Below are positions 61,863-64,000 of a stretch of DNA of 64,000 nt, piece by piece (the stretch's first letter is position 1; every line of letters starts with the position of its first letter). The notes beneath the pieces were generated by a model that had not been told where the DNA came from, searched no databases, and was given only the letters and a program-made list of their open reading frames with translations. A program made the position numbers and the translations under genes. Source of the DNA: Pyxidicoccus caerfyrddinensis (GTDB lineage Bacteria > Myxococcota > Myxococcia > Myxococcales > Myxococcaceae); NCBI RefSeq assembly GCF_010894405.1, contig NZ_JAAIYA010000017.1, forward strand, positions 62,001-126,000, read 5' to 3'.

Positions 61863-62921
61863 ATGACGGTGGAGACCCACAGCTTGAAGAATGCATTCCG
61901 CGGTGTCGTGCACAGTGGCTGCTTCATCGACGAGCGCAATCTGGCGCTGGTCGTCAGCCACCCGCATCCCGACAATGACCACGGAGGCGGGCCGGGTCCC
62001 GTCAAGGAGTGGAGCGAGCCCTACGACCTGGACGCGCTCCAGCAACTCATCGACTCCGACTTCGACCCCGACGACGTCCGCTTCGAGGTGGATGGGTTCC
62101 GGCACGTGGCGGTGTGCACGGAAGGCCGCTGGACGCTGGAAGAACTACCGGGCGCGGGAACCATCGAAGCGCTGTGCCGCCAGGGCGCCAACAGCCTGGG
62201 CGCGCTGCTCTCGTACGGCGGCTCGGCGTTCCATGCCGCCATTCGCGAGCACAGCAGAGGACGATGGGAAGCCCTCGAGTACAAGGGCCTGCCGGCGGGG
62301 CTCGTCGAGACGCGTGCGTGCTTCAGTGGTGCGGACCTCGTGCTCGCCGGGAGTGCTTCGTACGCGCTCGACGCTCCGTCCGAAGTGGGCCTGCTCGTGC
62401 GCGGTGACGGGGGCATGACCTGGACGCACTCGCTGGGGCAGGTCCCGGGGCGGGTGCTCGCGCTGGACAGCTGCCCCGGCGAGGACGGGACGAGAGTCCT
62501 CTATGCCGGAGGCCAGGGACTCTGGATGCACGCAGCGGGCGGCTGGCGGGAGGTGCATTCATTCCTGAGCAGCGAAGTGGCGTACCTCCGCTGCTTCCCC
62601 TCGGGCGACGTCGTCGCGGGCACGACTCGCGGCGATGTCATCGCCGGGAAGGGAGCGGACTGCCGCGTCATCGGACGGGTGGGTCCCATCCATTCCGCAG
62701 AGCGGTGGGGTGACAGCCTCTACGTCGCGGACCCGGACCGGGTCTACCGCCTGGGCCCGTCCGGCTTCGAGCGTTGCGCCATTCCCCTGGTGGATTCCGT
62801 CGGCCGGCTGCCCACCGTGGGCAGGTTGTCCACGGGCGGCGGCCGCCTCTGGCTGGCGGGGAGCCACGTGCTCGCTTCGAGCGTCGACGGCATGACCTGG
62901 ACGACGCACCCGGTGCGCTGA
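61863..62921 (+). CDS. Beta-propeller-like hypothetical protein
   Basis: A 352-residue protein, ATG 61863 (MTVETHSLKNAFRG). It has no signal peptide. The sequence shows repeated four-strand units typical of propellers (for example VLAGSASYALDAPSEVGLLV, VLYAGGQGLWMHAAGGWREV, SLYVADPDRVYRLGPSGFER and LWLAGSHVLASSVDGMTWTT). Similar proteins occur as lone cytoplasmic genes in myxobacteria. No catalytic residues are recognised and the function is unknown. Confidence 0.65.
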   Translation: MTVETHSLKNAFRGVVHSGCFIDERNLALVVSHPHPDNDHGGGPGPVKEWSEPYDLDALQQLIDSDFDPDDVRFEVDGFRHVAVCTEGRWTLEELPGAGTIEALCRQGANSLGALLSYGGSAFHAAIREHSRGRWEALEYKGLPAGLVETRACFSGADLVLAGSASYALDAPSEVGLLVRGDGGMTWTHSLGQVPGRVLALDSCPGEDGTRVLYAGGQGLWMHAAGGWREVHSFLSSEVAYLRCFPSGDVVAGTTRGDVIAGKGADCRVIGRVGPIHSAERWGDSLYVADPDRVYRLGPSGFERCAIPLVDSVGRLPTVGRLSTGGGRLWLAGSHVLASSVDGMTWTTHPVR

Positions 62922-62943
62922 ATCCGCCCACGGGGAGGCCGCT

Positions 62944-63663
62944 TCAGTCGAGGCCGCGCTTCCCCTCGGACCAGTACGCCTTCACCTTCTGCGCCGCGCC
63001 CACCCCATCCGAGCGGAGCCGCGAGCGCAGCGCCTGGATGGCCTGCGCCCGGCCCGTCATGACGAGGCTCGCGCCCGGCCGCTGCTCCAGCACCGTGCGC
63101 AGGCGCTCCGCCACCGCGGGCAGGTGCGCCTCATCGGATGTCCGCTCAATCACGGCGCTGCCCGACAGGTGGAACTCCCGCAGCACCGACTCGGACTCCT
63201 CGCGGGAGGAGACCTCGAACACCTGCTCGACGCCGCCCACGCCGGCCCGCAGGTTCCGCAGCGCGTGGGCCACGGCGAAGGACGTCTCGTCGCCGAAGAG
63301 CACCACGGGCCCCTGGAGTCCCGTGAGCGGCAGCGAGCCCCGCGGGCCCATGAACTGGCAGCGGTCCCCCACGCGCACGTTGCGGCCCCACTCCGCGCCG
63401 GGGCTGTTGCCGTGGAGATACACCAGCAACTGCGTCGTCCCTCGCACCGAGTCCCACGCCAGGGGCGTGTACGTCCGCATCCCCACGCGCGGGAAGTACA
63501 CCTGCACCTTGTCGCCCGCGCTCCAGGAGACGTCGCGCAGCCCTGCTCCCGCCAGCTCCAGCCAGCGGAAGTGCGGAGAGAGGTCTCGCACCTGCTCCAC
63601 CGTCGCATCGCGGAACAGGAACCGCCCCAGCATGCCTCCGAGAATCGCCTTCCCTGACGCCAT
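62944..63663 (-). CDS. Siderophore-interacting/FAD-binding family protein
   Basis: A 239-residue protein. ATG 63663 (MASGKAILGGMLG) is preferred, with GGGAG 9 bases upstream. The N-terminal FAD domain has RTYTPLAWDS (the family RxYT/S motif), a flavin-contact loop GNSPGAEWGRNVRVGD, and GPRGSLPL. The C-terminal NAD(P)-like domain has VVLFGDETSFAVAHALRNL and VMTGRAQAIQALRSRL. Family members reduce ferric siderophores in the cytoplasm or serve as flavin reductases. The family is secure. The electron acceptor is not known. Confidence 0.88.
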   Translation of the reverse strand: MASGKAILGGMLGRFLFRDATVEQVRDLSPHFRWLELAGAGLRDVSWSAGDKVQVYFPRVGMRTYTPLAWDSVRGTTQLLVYLHGNSPGAEWGRNVRVGDRCQFMGPRGSLPLTGLQGPVVLFGDETSFAVAHALRNLRAGVGGVEQVFEVSSREESESVLREFHLSGSAVIERTSDEAHLPAVAERLRTVLEQRPGASLVMTGRAQAIQALRSRLRSDGVGAAQKVKAYWSEGKRGLD

Positions 63664-63786
63664 CCGAGTCACTCCCGGGGGCGCGCTGCCCCCATTCACG
63701 CGGGCCATCCTGGCACCGGCGCACCGGCGCGGAAATGAACCCGTGTGACGGAAGCATGAAGAAGCGTGAAGTCCCCTGGTATGGGC

Positions 63787-64000
63787 TCAGGCCGCGGCCG
63801 CGGCCGCCTGGTCCACCGCGGGCTTGAGCACCTCGCGCGCCCACTTCGCCAGGGTGGTGGGCGTGGTGGTCTGCGGGGAGCGCGGCTCGGCGGGGTCCAT
63901 GCGGCCGTCGATGATGGCGCCGTACAGCTCCGCGTAGAGGTCCACCATCCACGCCGGCATGCCCGCGCCGGCCATGCCCTTGCGCGCGTCGTCCAGCGCC
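63787..64000 (-). CDS. Partial NmrA/SDR-type NAD(P)-binding oxidoreductase (N-terminal part outside window)
   Basis: The frame is open to the right edge, so only the last 70 or so residues are seen. The segment LDDARKGMAGAGMPAWMVDLYAELY and the later TTPTTLAKWAREVLKP match the C-terminal helices of NmrA-like NAD(P)H-binding reductases, where GMPxW is conserved. It ends in a run of alanines. The nucleotide-binding Gly motif lies beyond the window, so the subclass cannot be given. Confidence 0.7.
   Translation of the reverse strand, partial: ALDDARKGMAGAGMPAWMVDLYAELYGAIIDGRMDPAEPRSPQTTTPTTLAKWAREVLKPAVDQAAAAAA

Noticed and set aside
1-64000. CRISPR arrays, rRNA or tRNA genes
   Set aside because: No regularly spaced repeats and no conserved RNA gene segments were seen anywhere in the window when reading both strands. 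A covariance-model scan was not possible.

Overview
The window is high-GC DNA from a delta-type social bacterium, most likely a member of the Myxococcota close to Myxococcus, Pyxidicoccus or Corallococcus. The basis is strong GC bias at third codon positions, many overlapping stop/start codons, a Myxococcales-type C-terminal sorting signal (Cys, then a membrane helix, then an Arg cluster) on the von Willebrand protein, a PilZ protein, and a kinase with attached phosphorelay-style modules. No tRNA, rRNA, CRISPR array or insertion sequence was recognised. All gene functions are inferred from motifs read by eye.

Layout. (1) 1-15.8 kb, plus strand: the distal part of what looks like an extracellular contractile injection system (eCIS) locus. 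It encodes an IPT/TIG protein, a VWA protein, a large accessory protein, an AAA+ ATPase and a 1133-residue cargo-like protein with hydrophobic segments and a C-terminal domain resembling ADP-ribosyltransferases. It runs without a break into a three-domain glycosyltransferase/methyltransferase and a DXD glycosyltransferase. A TPR protein follows at 15.9-17.8 kb. (2) 17.8-26.8 kb, minus strand: a compact peptide-modification locus with two LanB-like enzymes that lack the elimination domain. Between them is a protein shaped like a radical-SAM enzyme without its cysteines. Two small unknown proteins, a GNAT acetyltransferase and a ThiO-like flavin oxidase follow. This is the best candidate for an undescribed system. 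(3) 26.9-39.1 kb, minus strand: a signalling and transport module with a SpoIIE/PP2C phosphatase, TPR protein, PhnD-like binding protein, TonB receptor, HATPase protein and STAS/zinc/Ser-Thr kinase. (4) 39.3-43.7 kb: site-2 protease, a TPP-dependent E1 alpha/beta pair, GNAT and PilZ proteins. (5) 43.9-48.7 kb: a Cys-rich lipoprotein, a large outer-membrane-like protein and an SGNH hydrolase lipoprotein. (6) 48.7-55.8 kb: phosphoenolpyruvate carboxylase and a Ski2-like helicase among small unknown genes. (7) 56.2-64 kb: a ParE/Phd toxin-antitoxin pair, an ADP-forming acyl-CoA synthetase fused to GNAT, a frameshifted TetR gene with a clear palindromic operator, a lipoprotein hydrolase, a propeller-like unknown, a siderophore-interacting flavoprotein and the end of an NmrA-type oxidoreductase.

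How the parts work together (inference). Region 1 would build and load an injection device and then decorate something with sugar. Region 2 would extend or modify a ribosomal peptide or small protein by aminoacyl-tRNA-dependent chemistry, followed by oxidation and acetylation. Region 3 has the three enzyme classes of a partner-switching circuit (kinase, STAS, PP2C phosphatase) beside an outer-membrane receptor and a binding protein, so it may couple uptake to signalling.
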